A DNA stretch of 53,643 bases from Desulfobacteraceae bacterium (GTDB lineage Bacteria; Desulfobacterota; Desulfobacteria; Desulfobacterales; RPRI01). The stretch is taken from positions 1 through 53,643 of the forward strand of contig JAABQB010000018.1 in assembly GCA_011391695.1 (NCBI GenBank), written 5' to 3'. Shown piece after piece: positions 1 through 8,294 of this stretch (the first letter of the stretch is position 1; each line of letters opens with the position of its first letter). Made by a program: the position numbers and the translations under genes. The notes beneath the pieces are model-generated. The model was given only the letters and a program-made list of their open reading frames with translations. It was not told the DNA's origin and ran no database searches.

Positions 1-589
1 AGAGCAGTGTTTTACTATGCGCAATTCCGGCAAGAGGGCTTGCCTTTATCATGACGGTAACGGCTCCCCATAAAACAGCCGCAATCGCCAGCATGCCGTC
101 ACCGATGAGCATTTTATATGTAGGAAAACTTAATGATTCTCTGAATGCGATTACAATTCCGGTAAAAGCACAACACAGGCCGATGCCCTGAATTTTCCTT
201 AAATGTTCGCCCGGGATAAAGAGTTGTGAACCAAGCGCAACAACAAAAGGCGACATGTACAGAAAAATTACGGCGCGTGATGCATTGGTAAAAACAAGCC
301 CCCAGTAAATGAGAATGAATTCTCCTGCGAATAGAAACCCGATAGCTATTCCCCACCAGAGTGTGCCGTCTTTCTTAAATAGCGGTTCACAGCGCGCCGT
401 CATCCATATCCAGACAAGAATTGCAGCGCCTATAGACCTGATACCGGATTGCAGTATCGGAGAAACTCCCTGGTTTGCGATCTTGATGGTTACCTGCTGC
501 AGACCCCAGCTCGCGCAAAGTACGGTCAATAATACGATTGCTTTAAGGTCAAGAACCCGGCTGATTTTTATCGATTGAAGATCCGTCAT
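1..589 (-). CDS. EamA/DMT family permease, 3' part cut by window edge
   Basis: About 196 codons are visible from an ATG at 589 and the frame stays open to base 1, so the C-terminal part lies outside the window. The translation begins MTDLQSIKISRV, followed by hydrophobic segments including CASWGLQQVTIKIANQ, LIYWGLVFTNASRAVIFLYM and LAIAAVLWGAVTVMIKA, the pattern of the first EamA repeat and the start of the second. EamA proteins are inner-membrane carriers of small metabolites, and the substrate cannot be read from sequence. An alternative ATG at 600 runs into a stop after four codons. The gene lies 52 bp downstream of the MacAB-type permease on the same strand and may be read from that operon. 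It is a different gene from the EamA permease at 5642. Confidence 0.85.
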   Translation of the reverse strand, partial: MTDLQSIKISRVLDLKAIVLLTVLCASWGLQQVTIKIANQGVSPILQSGIRSIGAAILVWIWMTARCEPLFKKDGTLWWGIAIGFLFAGEFILIYWGLVFTNASRAVIFLYMSPFVVALGSQLFIPGEHLRKIQGIGLCCAFTGIVIAFRESLSFPTYKMLIGDGMLAIAAVLWGAVTVMIKASPLAGIAHSKTLL

Positions 590-641
590 CCTGTTTCCAT
601 GTCTTTCGCAGCTTTCCGTGTCTTAAAACTCATGTCCTTGC

Positions 642-1853
642 TTATTCATGGCGAAGCGCTTCGATAGGATCAAGCAATGCGGCCTTTCTTGCAGGAAAGA
701 ACCCGAAGACTACTCCCACTGCAGCAGAAAATACAAATGCGATAATAATTATTCCGATGTTAAGAATAAGGGGCACTTTCAGGGCGCTTGCGCCGGCGGC
801 AGCAGCAGCGATCCCGAGGATTATTCCTATTAAACCCCCGAAGCATGAAAGAACAACCGCCTCTATTAGGAACTGCATGAGAACCTGTTTTTCCATTGCG
901 CCTATGGCAAGCCTGATGCCGATTTCGCGTGTTCTCTCAGTAACCGAAACCAGCATGATGTTCATGATGCCAATCCCTCCGACCAGCAGACTGACTGCAG
1001 CCACAGCTCCGAGAAGAGTTGTAAGCAGGCGCGTTGTTCCGGTCAATGTTTTGACAATTTCCTGCATATCCCTGACATTAAAATCATCTTCTTTATTTTT
1101 TCCGATACGTCGTCGTTCACGCAACAGGCGTTCTATCTCCTCTTTCACCTTTTCGGTTGAAACGCCGTCTTTTGCAGATACCGAGATAGAACTGATATCA
1201 TTGTTGCCCACAATACGCCTCTGTACCGTACGCAATGGAATGAGCACAATATCATCCTGATCCATTCCGAAGCTTGACTGCCCTTTGGATTTAAGCTCAC
1301 CTATAACCTGGCACGATAATTTTTCGAGACGGATTGTACGGCCCACCGGATCCTGTTCCCCGAAAAGCTGTTTACGTATTGTGGCGCCTATGATGCATAC
1401 AGCCGCGCCGGCTCTCAGTTCCCCGTCGGTAAACTGGCGCCCTCCGGATAGCACCCAGTTTCTCACCAGCAGGAAATTGTTTGTGCTCCCCGTAATATTA
1501 GTGGCCCAGTTTTCATTTCCATAGATAGCCTGCGCCGATCTGCCGGTCATAGGTGCCACACCTGCAAGCCCGGAAACATCTCTTTCAATGGCTTCCGCAT
1601 CAGCAATTTTAAACATCGGAGCGCCTGACCTGGTTCCGCCGGGTCCCCGGAAACTCTGTCCCGGTCTCACATCAAGCAGATTGCTTCCGAGGCTCGATAT
1701 CTCGTAGGCTACCTGTTTAGTTGCTCCGTCCCCGACAGTCACCATAGTGATTACAGCAGCAACTCCGATAACAATTCCTAGTATGGTAAGCGAGGACCGC
1801 ATGACATTTCGGCGTATTTCACGCATTGCTATAAGGATTGTTTCAATAAACAT
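642..1853 (-). CDS. MacB-like ABC transporter permease (FtsX/MacB core domain)
   Basis: The 403-residue protein is the permease half of a MacB-type mechanotransmission ABC transporter. It has an N-terminal membrane helix (about residues 18-40, SSLTILGIVIGVAAVITMVT), a large periplasmic MacB core domain (about 45-240), and a C-terminal FtsX domain with three helices (about 275-395). The motif TERTREIGIRLAIGAMEKQV is typical of FtsX permeases, and the tail FGFFPARKAALLDPIEALRHE-like ending is classic for the family. The E. coli MacB is a single fused chain, whereas here the ATPase is a separate gene ending 6 bp upstream. With the adaptor and outer-membrane factor it should form a tripartite exporter of peptides, lipids or macrolide-like compounds. 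Confidence 0.93.
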   Translation of the reverse strand: MFIETILIAMREIRRNVMRSSLTILGIVIGVAAVITMVTVGDGATKQVAYEISSLGSNLLDVRPGQSFRGPGGTRSGAPMFKIADAEAIERDVSGLAGVAPMTGRSAQAIYGNENWATNITGSTNNFLLVRNWVLSGGRQFTDGELRAGAAVCIIGATIRKQLFGEQDPVGRTIRLEKLSCQVIGELKSKGQSSFGMDQDDIVLIPLRTVQRRIVGNNDISSISVSAKDGVSTEKVKEEIERLLRERRRIGKNKEDDFNVRDMQEIVKTLTGTTRLLTTLLGAVAAVSLLVGGIGIMNIMLVSVTERTREIGIRLAIGAMEKQVLMQFLIEAVVLSCFGGLIGIILGIAAAAAGASALKVPLILNIGIIIIAFVFSAAVGVVFGFFPARKAALLDPIEALRHE

Positions 1854-1859
1854 TACTCT

Positions 1860-2582
1860 TCAGCCCCCGTTTTGCTCCTCTTTGTCAATGATTCCGTCCA
1901 TGAAACGGACAATCCTCCTCGCGTATGCGGCCATAACAGCATCATGGGTCACCATGACTATTGTAATGCCCTGGTCACGGTTGAAATCCGTCATAAGTTC
2001 CATTATTTCTCGGCTCCGGGCCGAATCGAGATTTCCTGTCGGCTCATCGGCAAAAAGCACTTCAGGAGATGCAACAATAGCACGGGCTATTGCCACGCGT
2101 TGCTGCTGGCCGCCCGAAAGTTCTGCAGGGGTGTGGCTTTCCCAGCCATTGAGTCCAACGGCTGCCAGAGCTTTGCGTGCCATTTCCCGGCGCTCCGTCG
2201 CAGGCGTTCCTCGATAGATAAGGGGAAGTTCGACGTTTTCCAAGGCGGACGTACGGTTTAAAAGATTGAATCCCTGAAAGACAAATCCCAGATAATGCCT
2301 GCGCAAAAGTGCGCGCTGGTCACGAGAGAGGTTTCCAACTTCAACTCCTTTGAACCTGTAGGTGCCTGATGATGGAGTGTCCAGGCATCCCAGGATATTC
2401 ATGCAGGTTGACTTCCCGGACCCGCTCGGGCCCATTACAGCGACAAAATCGCCGTGATCAATCCGCAGATCGATACCCTGCAGCGCATTGACGGCAGCCG
2501 TGCCGGTTCCGTACACTCTGGTCACGTTATTAAGCTCTATGACAGGATACATGTTCCCGGTTCCGGAAGGAGTCGTGATCAT
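1860..2582 (-). CDS. MacB/LolD-type ABC transporter ATP-binding protein
   Basis: The 240-residue ATPase powers the neighbouring MacB-like permease. It carries Walker A (GPSGSGKST, about residue 51), a Q-loop, the signature LSGGQQQRVAIARA, Walker B (EVLFADEPTGNLD) and the switch histidine (VMVTHD). The ATG at 2582 overlaps the stop of the adaptor gene by four bases (ATGA), which implies translational coupling. An internal ATG ten codons later (MYPVIELNN) is a possible alternative start. The family supports export of macrolides, peptides or lipoproteins. The adaptor-ATPase-permease order and the presence of an outer-membrane factor favour MacAB-type efflux over LolCDE lipoprotein release. Confidence 0.93.
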   Translation of the reverse strand: MITTPSGTGNMYPVIELNNVTRVYGTGTAAVNALQGIDLRIDHGDFVAVMGPSGSGKSTCMNILGCLDTPSSGTYRFKGVEVGNLSRDQRALLRRHYLGFVFQGFNLLNRTSALENVELPLIYRGTPATERREMARKALAAVGLNGWESHTPAELSGGQQQRVAIARAIVASPEVLFADEPTGNLDSARSREIMELMTDFNRDQGITIVMVTHDAVMAAYARRIVRFMDGIIDKEEQNGG

Positions 2583-3877
2583 TGTCCGGTCCTTATTGTA
2601 TCAACAACAACCTTCATGCCGGGCTCAATACCTCCGCCGGTTACTTCGGTCATTATTCCGTCGCTCTCACCGATCATCACAGAAACCTCTGAAAGCTGCC
2701 CGTCCTTAAGAATCCAGACTTTTGATTTTTTCCTGTCGGCTTTTGTCTCCTTTTTCTGTTTTGTCTGCGGCCTTCTTGGTCGGGGAAAGAGCTTTCCGAT
2801 TATGCTGCTGTTTCCCGATAATGTTTCATTATCTTTCGCCGGCGGAGTGAAACGAAGGGCCGCATTCGGAATAAGAATCGAATCCTCAATTTTATTTATC
2901 TCTATACTTGCTGTGGCGGTCATTCCCGGCCTCAATGATAAGTCTGTATTGTCAACATTCATTATGGTTTCATAAGTTACAACACCGCTTACTATTTTTG
3001 ATCCGAAGCGGACCTGTGTGATATGAGCCGTAAAAATACGATCAGGATAACTATCAACCGTAAATGTGGCCTTCTGACCCTTCTTAACCTTGTCCACATC
3101 GGCCTCATCGACATCTACACGGAGTTCCATTTTAGTTAGATCCTCGGCCAGAGTGAAAAGAACAGGAGCCTGCAAAGATGCTGCAACGGTCTGTCCCGGT
3201 TCAACAGAACGCTTCAGTACCAGCCCTTTAATCGGCGAATAGATTATCGCTTTTGACAGATCAGTCTGGACAATTTTGAGGTTTGCTTCGGCCTGCGATA
3301 CAGAAGCTCTGGCAGATGTTTCATCGGCCAGAGAACGTTCAAGAGCCGCTTCCGCAGCGTCAATATCATGCTGAGACGACAATCTGCTGCCGCTCAATTC
3401 TCCGACCTGCCTCAGCCGGGCAAGTGAACTGCCTGCCTCCTTAACTGTCGCCTGCACCTGCCTTACTTTGGCTATTGCCGCTTCCAGCGAGGCTTTGCTC
3501 TGCTGAACCTGAGCCTCAAGCCTTGAAGTATCGAGTCTTGCCAGAACCTGGCCGACTTTCACAATGTCGTTGTAGTCCGCTTCGACCGTCCTTACAATTC
3601 CCGAAAGCTCAGATCCGACTTCGACCTGATTGGTTGGCTGGAGAGTGCCGGTGGTGGCTACGCTGACAATGAGGTTTCCGCGCTGCACAGTATCAGTCTT
3701 GTATTCCAACTTGTCGGCGCTGTTACCCGTTCCAAATTTGATCACCGCGAATGCTGCCACGATCCCGATTAACAGCCAGACAATCCAGCGTACTAAGTGT
3801 TTGCTGCGCCCTGATTTGGAATTAACATTTAAGGTCCGGTTAATATCGGAATCATTTTCTTTGTTCATGCTGTTCAT
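2579..3877 (-). CDS. macA: MacA-like periplasmic adaptor (HlyD/RND membrane fusion protein)
   Basis: The 432-residue membrane fusion protein links the inner-membrane ABC pump to the outer-membrane channel. One N-terminal helix (about residues 29-48, WIVWLLIGIVAAFAVIKFG) anchors it. It is followed by a barrel-sandwich hybrid half (TTGTLQPTNQVEVGSELSG), a long alpha-hairpin coiled coil (about 115-205, with many Ala, Gln, Glu and Ser), the returning lipoyl half (IYSPIKGLVLKRSVEPGQTV) and beta-barrel and membrane-proximal domains. A Lys/Arg/Gln-rich insertion (PRPRRPQTKQKKETKADRKK) near residue 370 is unusual. AGGAAA lies about ten bases before the start. The gene is second in the operon, 51 bp after the outer-membrane factor. 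Confidence 0.92.
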   Translation of the reverse strand: MNSMNKENDSDINRTLNVNSKSGRSKHLVRWIVWLLIGIVAAFAVIKFGTGNSADKLEYKTDTVQRGNLIVSVATTGTLQPTNQVEVGSELSGIVRTVEADYNDIVKVGQVLARLDTSRLEAQVQQSKASLEAAIAKVRQVQATVKEAGSSLARLRQVGELSGSRLSSQHDIDAAEAALERSLADETSARASVSQAEANLKIVQTDLSKAIIYSPIKGLVLKRSVEPGQTVAASLQAPVLFTLAEDLTKMELRVDVDEADVDKVKKGQKATFTVDSYPDRIFTAHITQVRFGSKIVSGVVTYETIMNVDNTDLSLRPGMTATASIEINKIEDSILIPNAALRFTPPAKDNETLSGNSSIIGKLFPRPRRPQTKQKKETKADRKKSKVWILKDGQLSEVSVMIGESDGIMTEVTGGGIEPGMKVVVDTIRTGQ

Positions 3878-3928
3878 GGTATCAATTTCCTATTTAATGT
3901 CCATCCAGAAATAAATTATGGATACTAT

Positions 3929-5419
3929 TTATTTTTCATCCGGATTGATATCCGCAGGAGCCAGAGATGTCCAGCCTCCCCCTAGCGCTTTATAAAGGCG
4001 AATCAGGCCTGATATTATTTTCCCTTCGCTTTGAATCAACTGATCTTCAAATGACAGAAGCGACCTTTGCGCATCCAGCACGCTTGTAAAATCCGTCAAT
4101 CCGGCCTTATACAGGTCTTGTGCAAAAGCAGCTGCCTGTACAGCGGCCCGCTTTGCATTGCTCAAAGATTCCCTGCGATTCTGCTCCTCCATGTATGCTA
4201 CGAGTGTATTTTCCACTTCCGCCAGTGCTCTGAGAACAGCGGTTTCATACTGGATCAGATACTGTTCCTGCAGGGCTGATTGCACTTCAATGTTGCTTCG
4301 TATCGAGCCGGCTTTGAAAATCGGCCATGTGATGCGCGGACCTAAGGAATATGCCCTGCTGCCGGCTGAAATCAAATTATCAAGGCTCAGGGATTCAAAG
4401 CCAATCGAACCTGTAAGGTTTATTTTAGGATACATCTCTGCCGTCGCGACGCCCACCCTCGCAGTTTGTGCGGCAAGCTGGCGTTCTGCCCTTCGGATGT
4501 CGGGTCTCTGCCTCAATACATCAGCAGGTATCCCCACAGCAAGATCTGGCCGGCTGACCGGAACAGGCTTCTGTTCCTTCAATTCAGCATGGATCGCACC
4601 CGGATTATCACCAATCAATACGGCAAGGCGGTTCATCGCTTCTTCCAGTGCGGCCCGGAGATTCGGTATATTGGAACGGGTGTTCTCAAGGTTGTATTTT
4701 GCCTGATAAACAGCAAACTCATTTGCGAGACCTGATTCGTAACGTAACTGTGCCAGTTGATATGTTTCATCCTGGATTTTAAGGTTTCTCTCCGCCACTT
4801 CAATCCGGGACTGAAAGGAGCGAACATCAGTATAATTCAAGGCAACTTCTGCAAGAAGAGAGACCAGGACATCCCTCAAATCTTCTCTGCTTGCCTGAAG
4901 CTCTGCGGTTGAAGCCTCAACCAAACGGCGGGTTCCTCCGAAAAGATTCAGTTCCCAGCCGGCATCGAAACCCGCTGAGTAAGAATCCGTTTCTTTTCCA
5001 CCCCCCGTATCTTCGCTGCCTTTCCTCCTGGTAAAGGATCCTGATGAATCAACTGCTGGAAACAGACCGGACCTGCTGATATTTCTGCGAGCACGCTGCT
5101 CGCGAATCTTCGCACGAACTTTCTTAATATCCGGATTATTCACAACCGCCCGCTCTATAAAGCCTGACAGGACAGGATCATTTAACGTTGTCCACCATTT
5201 GGCAAGCATTTGGGGATCCTTAGCTTCTGCGGTTATCCCACCCTTTAATTCATTGTGCCATTTCGCCGGCATTTTGGTTTCCGGCAAAATATAATCAGGT
5301 CCAACTGTTATGCAACCTGACAGTATCAGAGCTGCAATCATGCAAGATACCAATACAAAAAATTCTTTTGTATTAGCCTTTTTTAAATATTTCAACTGGT
5401 ACATATTCAGTTCTTTCAT
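3929..5419 (-). CDS. Outer-membrane efflux lipoprotein (NodT/TolC-like OMF)
   Basis: The 496-residue outer-membrane factor is a trimeric channel protein for tripartite efflux. A signal peptide ends in a lipobox (LILSGC, lipidated Cys near residue 36), followed by TVGPDY-like sequence, which marks the NodT/OprM lipoprotein branch. Two OEP repeats follow, with conserved parts such as AERNLKIQDETYQLAQLRYE and GIPADVLRQRPDIRRAERQL. The length fits the family (450-500). It is the promoter-proximal gene of the efflux operon and is transcribed divergently from the EamA gene at 5642. An in-frame ATG five codons downstream (MYQLKYLKK) is an equally plausible start, since neither has a strong Shine-Dalgarno sequence. 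Confidence 0.93.
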   Translation of the reverse strand: MKELNMYQLKYLKKANTKEFFVLVSCMIAALILSGCITVGPDYILPETKMPAKWHNELKGGITAEAKDPQMLAKWWTTLNDPVLSGFIERAVVNNPDIKKVRAKIREQRARRNISRSGLFPAVDSSGSFTRRKGSEDTGGGKETDSYSAGFDAGWELNLFGGTRRLVEASTAELQASREDLRDVLVSLLAEVALNYTDVRSFQSRIEVAERNLKIQDETYQLAQLRYESGLANEFAVYQAKYNLENTRSNIPNLRAALEEAMNRLAVLIGDNPGAIHAELKEQKPVPVSRPDLAVGIPADVLRQRPDIRRAERQLAAQTARVGVATAEMYPKINLTGSIGFESLSLDNLISAGSRAYSLGPRITWPIFKAGSIRSNIEVQSALQEQYLIQYETAVLRALAEVENTLVAYMEEQNRRESLSNAKRAAVQAAAFAQDLYKAGLTDFTSVLDAQRSLLSFEDQLIQSEGKIISGLIRLYKALGGGWTSLAPADINPDEK

Positions 5420-5641
5420 CAGATTATATTTGATAGATGGTTATTTATTCATGCCGGAGCTTTTATTTCAATACGATATTTATACCTTCGTAAAAAGTAA
5501 AAAAACCGATTGTTATTCTCCTTTTCCCGGAGTATAGCACCGCTGAATTTTATAATAGCAAATACTATTGACGAATTAAACGTATAATTTGTTTACGTGT
5601 GCATCAGGCTTTTTACGGATTGATCAAATTATTATATTATC
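5420..5641. promoter_or_regulatory. Divergent intergenic region, efflux operon versus EamA gene
   Basis: This AT-rich 222-bp spacer lies between two divergently transcribed genes and must hold both promoters. I see a partial dyad, TAAAC...GTTTA, around 5576-5595, which could be an operator, and a weak CTCC...GGAG hairpin near 5517-5534. No regulator gene is adjacent. The EamA gene start has no recognisable ribosome binding site. No -35/-10 pair stands out clearly enough to name. Confidence 0.35.
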
Positions 5642-6541
5642 ATGACCTTTTTAAATTCAAAACTTCGGGAATATGGAGCCGATGCATCGCTCCTTTTTAT
5701 CTCAATAATTTGGGGAAGCACTTTTATTATTACCAAACAGGCAATTGAAAATGTGCCTGTATTTTCATTTTTAACTTTGCGCTTTACCGTTGCTTCCTTC
5801 TTGTTATTAATTATCTGCCTCCCAAGAATCAGGCAAATAACTTTTCGAACAATTCTGGATGGTACAATACTCGGATCTTTTCTCTTTTTGACATATGCAT
5901 TTCAGACCATAGGGCTTAAATATACCCAGGCTTCAGTTACTGCTTTTATTACAGGATGTTATGTAGTATTAGTCCCGGTTTTATCTCTTATAATTCTTAA
6001 AAAAAGACCCCGCCCTTATGCTGTTACAGGTGTTTTATTAGCCTTTGCCGGACTGGTTCTTATAACATTGAACGGCAGCATCTTGTTATCAAGAGGAGAA
6101 TTTCTGGTTCTTATAAATGCAGTTTTTGCATCTTTTCAAATAGTTTTTATAGATTTTTATTCGCGGAGAAATGACATCTTTCTTCTCACAACAGTACAGA
6201 TACTTGTTGTTTTGATTTTTTCTATATTAGCATCTGTTTTGTTTGAAAAAAACAGCTTTTCATACGTTTACAGTAACCAGCTCGTATTTGCCGTCTTTGT
6301 AACCAGCATACTTGCCACGGTTGTAGCTTTTTTAATACAAACGGGACTCCAGAAATACACCACACCGACAAAAGCAGCCATAATATACAGCATGGAGCCT
6401 GTATCATCTGCTTTTTTCAGTTATTTCATAGGTGCTGAACTTCTGACATTAAGGCAGTATACAGGAGCCATGATAATTATTTTTGCTGTTCTTTTTGTTG
6501 AAACAGCGTCCTATTATAATTCAATGCGCGAAATTAAATGA
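5642..6541 (+). CDS. EamA/DMT family permease
   Basis: The 299-residue polytopic membrane protein has ten predicted helices arranged as two EamA repeats (about residues 12-138 and 148-288). Typical motifs include IIWGSTFIITKQAIENVPVF in the first repeat and SMEPVSSAFFSYFIGAELLT in the second. The family contains drug/metabolite exporters and amino-acid or nucleoside carriers, so the substrate is unknown. The start ATG is preceded by an AT-rich stretch without a Shine-Dalgarno sequence. The gene stands alone, divergent from the efflux operon and 149 bp ahead of infC. Codons are more AT-rich than in the efflux genes. Confidence 0.92.
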   Translation: MTFLNSKLREYGADASLLFISIIWGSTFIITKQAIENVPVFSFLTLRFTVASFLLLIICLPRIRQITFRTILDGTILGSFLFLTYAFQTIGLKYTQASVTAFITGCYVVLVPVLSLIILKKRPRPYAVTGVLLAFAGLVLITLNGSILLSRGEFLVLINAVFASFQIVFIDFYSRRNDIFLLTTVQILVVLIFSILASVLFEKNSFSYVYSNQLVFAVFVTSILATVVAFLIQTGLQKYTTPTKAAIIYSMEPVSSAFFSYFIGAELLTLRQYTGAMIIIFAVLFVETASYYNSMREIK

Positions 6542-6551
6542 TATATTTTTT

Positions 6552-6580
6552 TCTTGCATTTCCTGAAGTTGTAATATAGT
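6552..6580 (+). promoter_or_regulatory. Candidate promoter for infC
   Basis: TCTTGC (6552-6557) and TATAGT (6575-6580) are separated by 17 bases in the spacer between the EamA gene and infC. The predicted start near 6587 would give an untranslated leader of about 105 bases. The -10 box is good and the -35 box is weak. This is inferred from sequence only. Confidence 0.35.
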
Positions 6581-6677
6581 TTTCCGAGCTCGAATAATAA
6601 TCAATTGTTTGCATCCGCCTTCAAATGGCGCTTTATTACTGAAAAATGGGTGCGTTGATATAAACAGAGATAACCTC

Positions 6678-6693
6678 AGGAGGTGCAGGTATA
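6678..6693 (+). promoter_or_regulatory. Ribosome binding site and ATA start of infC
   Basis: A near-perfect AGGAGGT (6678-6684) is followed after six bases by ATA at 6691. The frame upstream is closed by TAA at 6661-6663, and there is no ATG, GTG or TTG in frame before 6901, which is far inside the conserved protein. The start must therefore be a rare codon. ATA at 6697 is the only nearby alternative. Rare start codons in infC are a known autoregulatory device, because IF3 discriminates against them. Confidence 0.8.
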
Positions 6694-7230
6694 GCTATAT
6701 CCAAACTACCGGGAAAACCGAATAAAACTGATAAGACAAATATTAACCAGGATATAAGGGCAAAAGAGGTAAGGGTCATAGATCCCGAAGGAAACCAGCT
6801 CGGTATTCTACCCACTTACAGAGCTCTTGCTTCAGCATCTGATTTTGGGCTTGACCTGGTCGAAATTTCTCCTAATGCGAATCCTCCGGTATGCAAAATA
6901 ATGGATTACGGGAGATACCGGTATGAAACGACCAAGAAAAAGCAGGAGGCAAAAAAGAAGCAGAGCACATTTCAGGTTAAAGAAATCAAAATACGACCAA
7001 AAACCGGTGAACATGATCTTTATGTAAAAATAGACCATATTAAAAAGTTCATTGAGAAAAAGGATAAGGTAAAAGTAACGGTTGTATTTCGGGGCCGGGA
7101 AATAACACTGATGCAGCTTGGCAGAGAGTTACTTGAAAAAATTGTGAATGAGACTGCGGAGAATGCAATAGTTGAACAGCTCCCAAAGTTCGAAGGTCGT
7201 ACTATGATAATGATTTTAGCTCCAAAATGA
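6691..7230 (+). CDS. infC: Translation initiation factor IF-3
   Basis: IF-3 binds the 30S subunit, checks the start codon and prevents premature 50S joining. Read from ATA at 6691 the protein has 179 residues, the usual family length. The N-terminal domain contains NQDIRAKEVRVIDPEGNQLG and LDLVEISPNANPPVCKIMDY. The lysine-rich linker (KKKQEAKKKQ) leads to the C-terminal domain (VKEIKIRPKTGEHDLYVKID, GREI, APK). A start at ATG 6901 would remove most of the N-terminal domain, so the ATA start after AGGAGGT is preferred. It heads the infC-rpmI-rplT-pheST cluster, and thrS, often found upstream, is absent here. The ATA codon suggests the usual negative feedback by IF-3 on its own mRNA. Confidence 0.95.
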   Translation: MAISKLPGKPNKTDKTNINQDIRAKEVRVIDPEGNQLGILPTYRALASASDFGLDLVEISPNANPPVCKIMDYGRYRYETTKKKQEAKKKQSTFQVKEIKIRPKTGEHDLYVKIDHIKKFIEKKDKVKVTVVFRGREITLMQLGRELLEKIVNETAENAIVEQLPKFEGRTMIMILAPK

Positions 7231-7234
7231 TTGA

Positions 7235-7266
7235 TTAAGCCCTTTATAAAGTCGGCTTAACTTTTT
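7235..7266 (+). terminator. Hairpin with T-tail after infC
   Basis: TTAAGCC (7235-7241) pairs with GGCTTAA (7254-7260) across a 12-base loop and is followed by CTTTTTA. The stem is short and the loop large, so this may be a weak terminator. Confidence 0.45.
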
Positions 7267-7308
7267 AATAAATTCGCATTTTGTTAGAATGCTGTTTGTA
7301 AAAACCTT

Positions 7309-7350
7309 TTGGCGTGAGTCTGACATTACTGCTCACGCCAATTATTTTTA
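7309..7350 (+). terminator. Strong rho-independent terminator or attenuator
   Basis: TTGGCGTGAG (7309-7318) pairs perfectly with CTCACGCCAA (7332-7341) in a 10-bp stem with a 13-base loop, followed by TTATTTTTA. This is the best intrinsic terminator in the translation cluster. It separates infC from rpmI-rplT, so rpmI needs either read-through or its own promoter. Confidence 0.75.
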
Positions 7351-7566
7351 TATATTTTATGTACGTTTTCTGATATTAATCTTTTTACACAATGAGAGAT
7401 TTGCAGAGCATTCAATTTTGCTCAAGTTCAAGGAAGGCGATAATTTTAACCGCAGGAATACATTGAGTATTTCGAGGATTTAAGTTTGAGCCTGACGAAG
7501 AAATCGGGCAAAAGGGGGTGTTATGCAAAGGTCTCACAATATCGTTATGCATCAAGGAGAAGGTTT

Positions 7567-7764
7567 ATGCCAAAGATAAAAACAAATCGTGCCGCCGCAA
7601 AGCGTTTCAAAAAGACGGGTTCTGGAAAATTTGCATACGCAAAATCGCATGGGAGCCACATACTTACAAAAAAAACAACCAAACGCAAAAGATCTTTGCG
7701 GAAAAAACATATTATTGATAAAACAAATGAAAAGTCTATCCGGCTGCTTCTTCCTAACGGATAA
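7567..7764 (+). CDS. rpmI: 50S ribosomal protein L35
   Basis: The 65-residue L35 is identical in length to most family members. It begins [20 protein letters not shown] and is rich in Lys and Arg. The frame is open further upstream (from 7486), but ATG at 7567 is chosen because AAGGAG lies eight bases before it and the family always begins MPK(I/M)KT. L35 binds 23S rRNA in the large subunit. It is followed after 65 bp by rplT. Confidence 0.97.
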   Translation: MPKIKTNRAAAKRFKKTGSGKFAYAKSHGSHILTKKTTKRKRSLRKKHIIDKTNEKSIRLLLPNG

Positions 7765-7829
7765 CAGGGTAAAAACAATATATCCCATTTTTTAAAGCAG
7801 CCTGCTATATATATTTAAGGAGAAAAACT

Positions 7830-8180
7830 ATGCGTATTAAAAGGGGTTTTAAAGCTAATCATAGACGGAAAAAAGTATTAAAACTTGCCAAGGGTTTCCG
7901 TGGGGGTCACAGCAAACTATTTCGAACCGCAGCAGATACCGTTGACAGGGCTCTTGCATATGCATACCGCGATCGCAGGGTCTGCAAGCGGGATTTCAGA
8001 AGATTATGGATCATAAGGATAAATGCTGCTGCCCGAATGAACAATCTGTCATACAGCAAACTGATTCACGGTCTTAAATCAGCAGACATCACGCTTGACC
8101 GTAAAGTCCTCGCAGATCTGGCAATATCAGATCCTTCCGGATTCGCACAATTAGCAGGCATTGCAACAAAGCAGATCTAG
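7830..8180 (+). CDS. rplT: 50S ribosomal protein L20
   Basis: The 116-residue L20 is an early 23S rRNA binding protein essential for large-subunit assembly. Conserved parts include the N-terminal basic extension ([20 protein letters not shown]), [20 protein letters not shown] and the C-terminal repressor domain with [26 protein letters not shown] stands seven bases before ATG. L20 usually represses its own operon through an mRNA site upstream of rpmI, and the long structured infC-rpmI spacer is the obvious place for this. Confidence 0.97.
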   Translation: MRIKRGFKANHRRKKVLKLAKGFRGGHSKLFRTAADTVDRALAYAYRDRRVCKRDFRRLWIIRINAAARMNNLSYSKLIHGLKSADITLDRKVLADLAISDPSGFAQLAGIATKQI

Positions 8181-8206
8181 ATTTGAACTGACATTTAAAG
8201 GTATGA

Positions 8207-8237
8207 CGTATCAAAAGACTACATGTCTTTTGGTACG
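8207..8237 (+). terminator. Long hairpin between rplT and pheS
   Basis: CGTATCAAAAGAC (8207-8219) pairs with GTCTTTTGGTACG (8225-8237), 13 pairs including one G-U, with a five-base loop. The following CTTGTCGTTTGTTTTG is only moderately T-rich. It may end the ribosomal transcript partially or act as a pheST attenuator. No leader peptide rich in Phe codons was found next to it. Confidence 0.5.
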
Positions 8238-8294
8238 CTTGTCGTTTGTTTTGTCCCGAAAATCTTAAGCAAAAGTAAAGACAAATAGATAAAA

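Larger units (their letters stand above)
7231..7566 (+). promoter_or_regulatory. infC-rpmI spacer with two terminator-like hairpins
   Basis: This 336-base spacer sits in an operon that is normally tightly packed. It holds two hairpins with T-rich tails (7235-7266 and 7309-7350, listed separately) followed by about 215 bases of leader before rpmI. I find no convincing gene in it; the open frames overlap the hairpins and lack ribosome binding sites. In other bacteria this leader is where L20 represses rpmI-rplT, so regulation at this site is plausible. I cannot match a known L20 leader fold by eye. Confidence 0.5.

Noticed and set aside
757-1260. Long open frame opposite to the MacB-like permease
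   Set aside because: It is a shadow of the true minus-strand gene, with unlikely composition and no start signals.
7289-7483. 64-residue open frame between infC and rpmI
   Set aside because: It runs through the terminator hairpin, has no ribosome binding site and no recognisable protein features.
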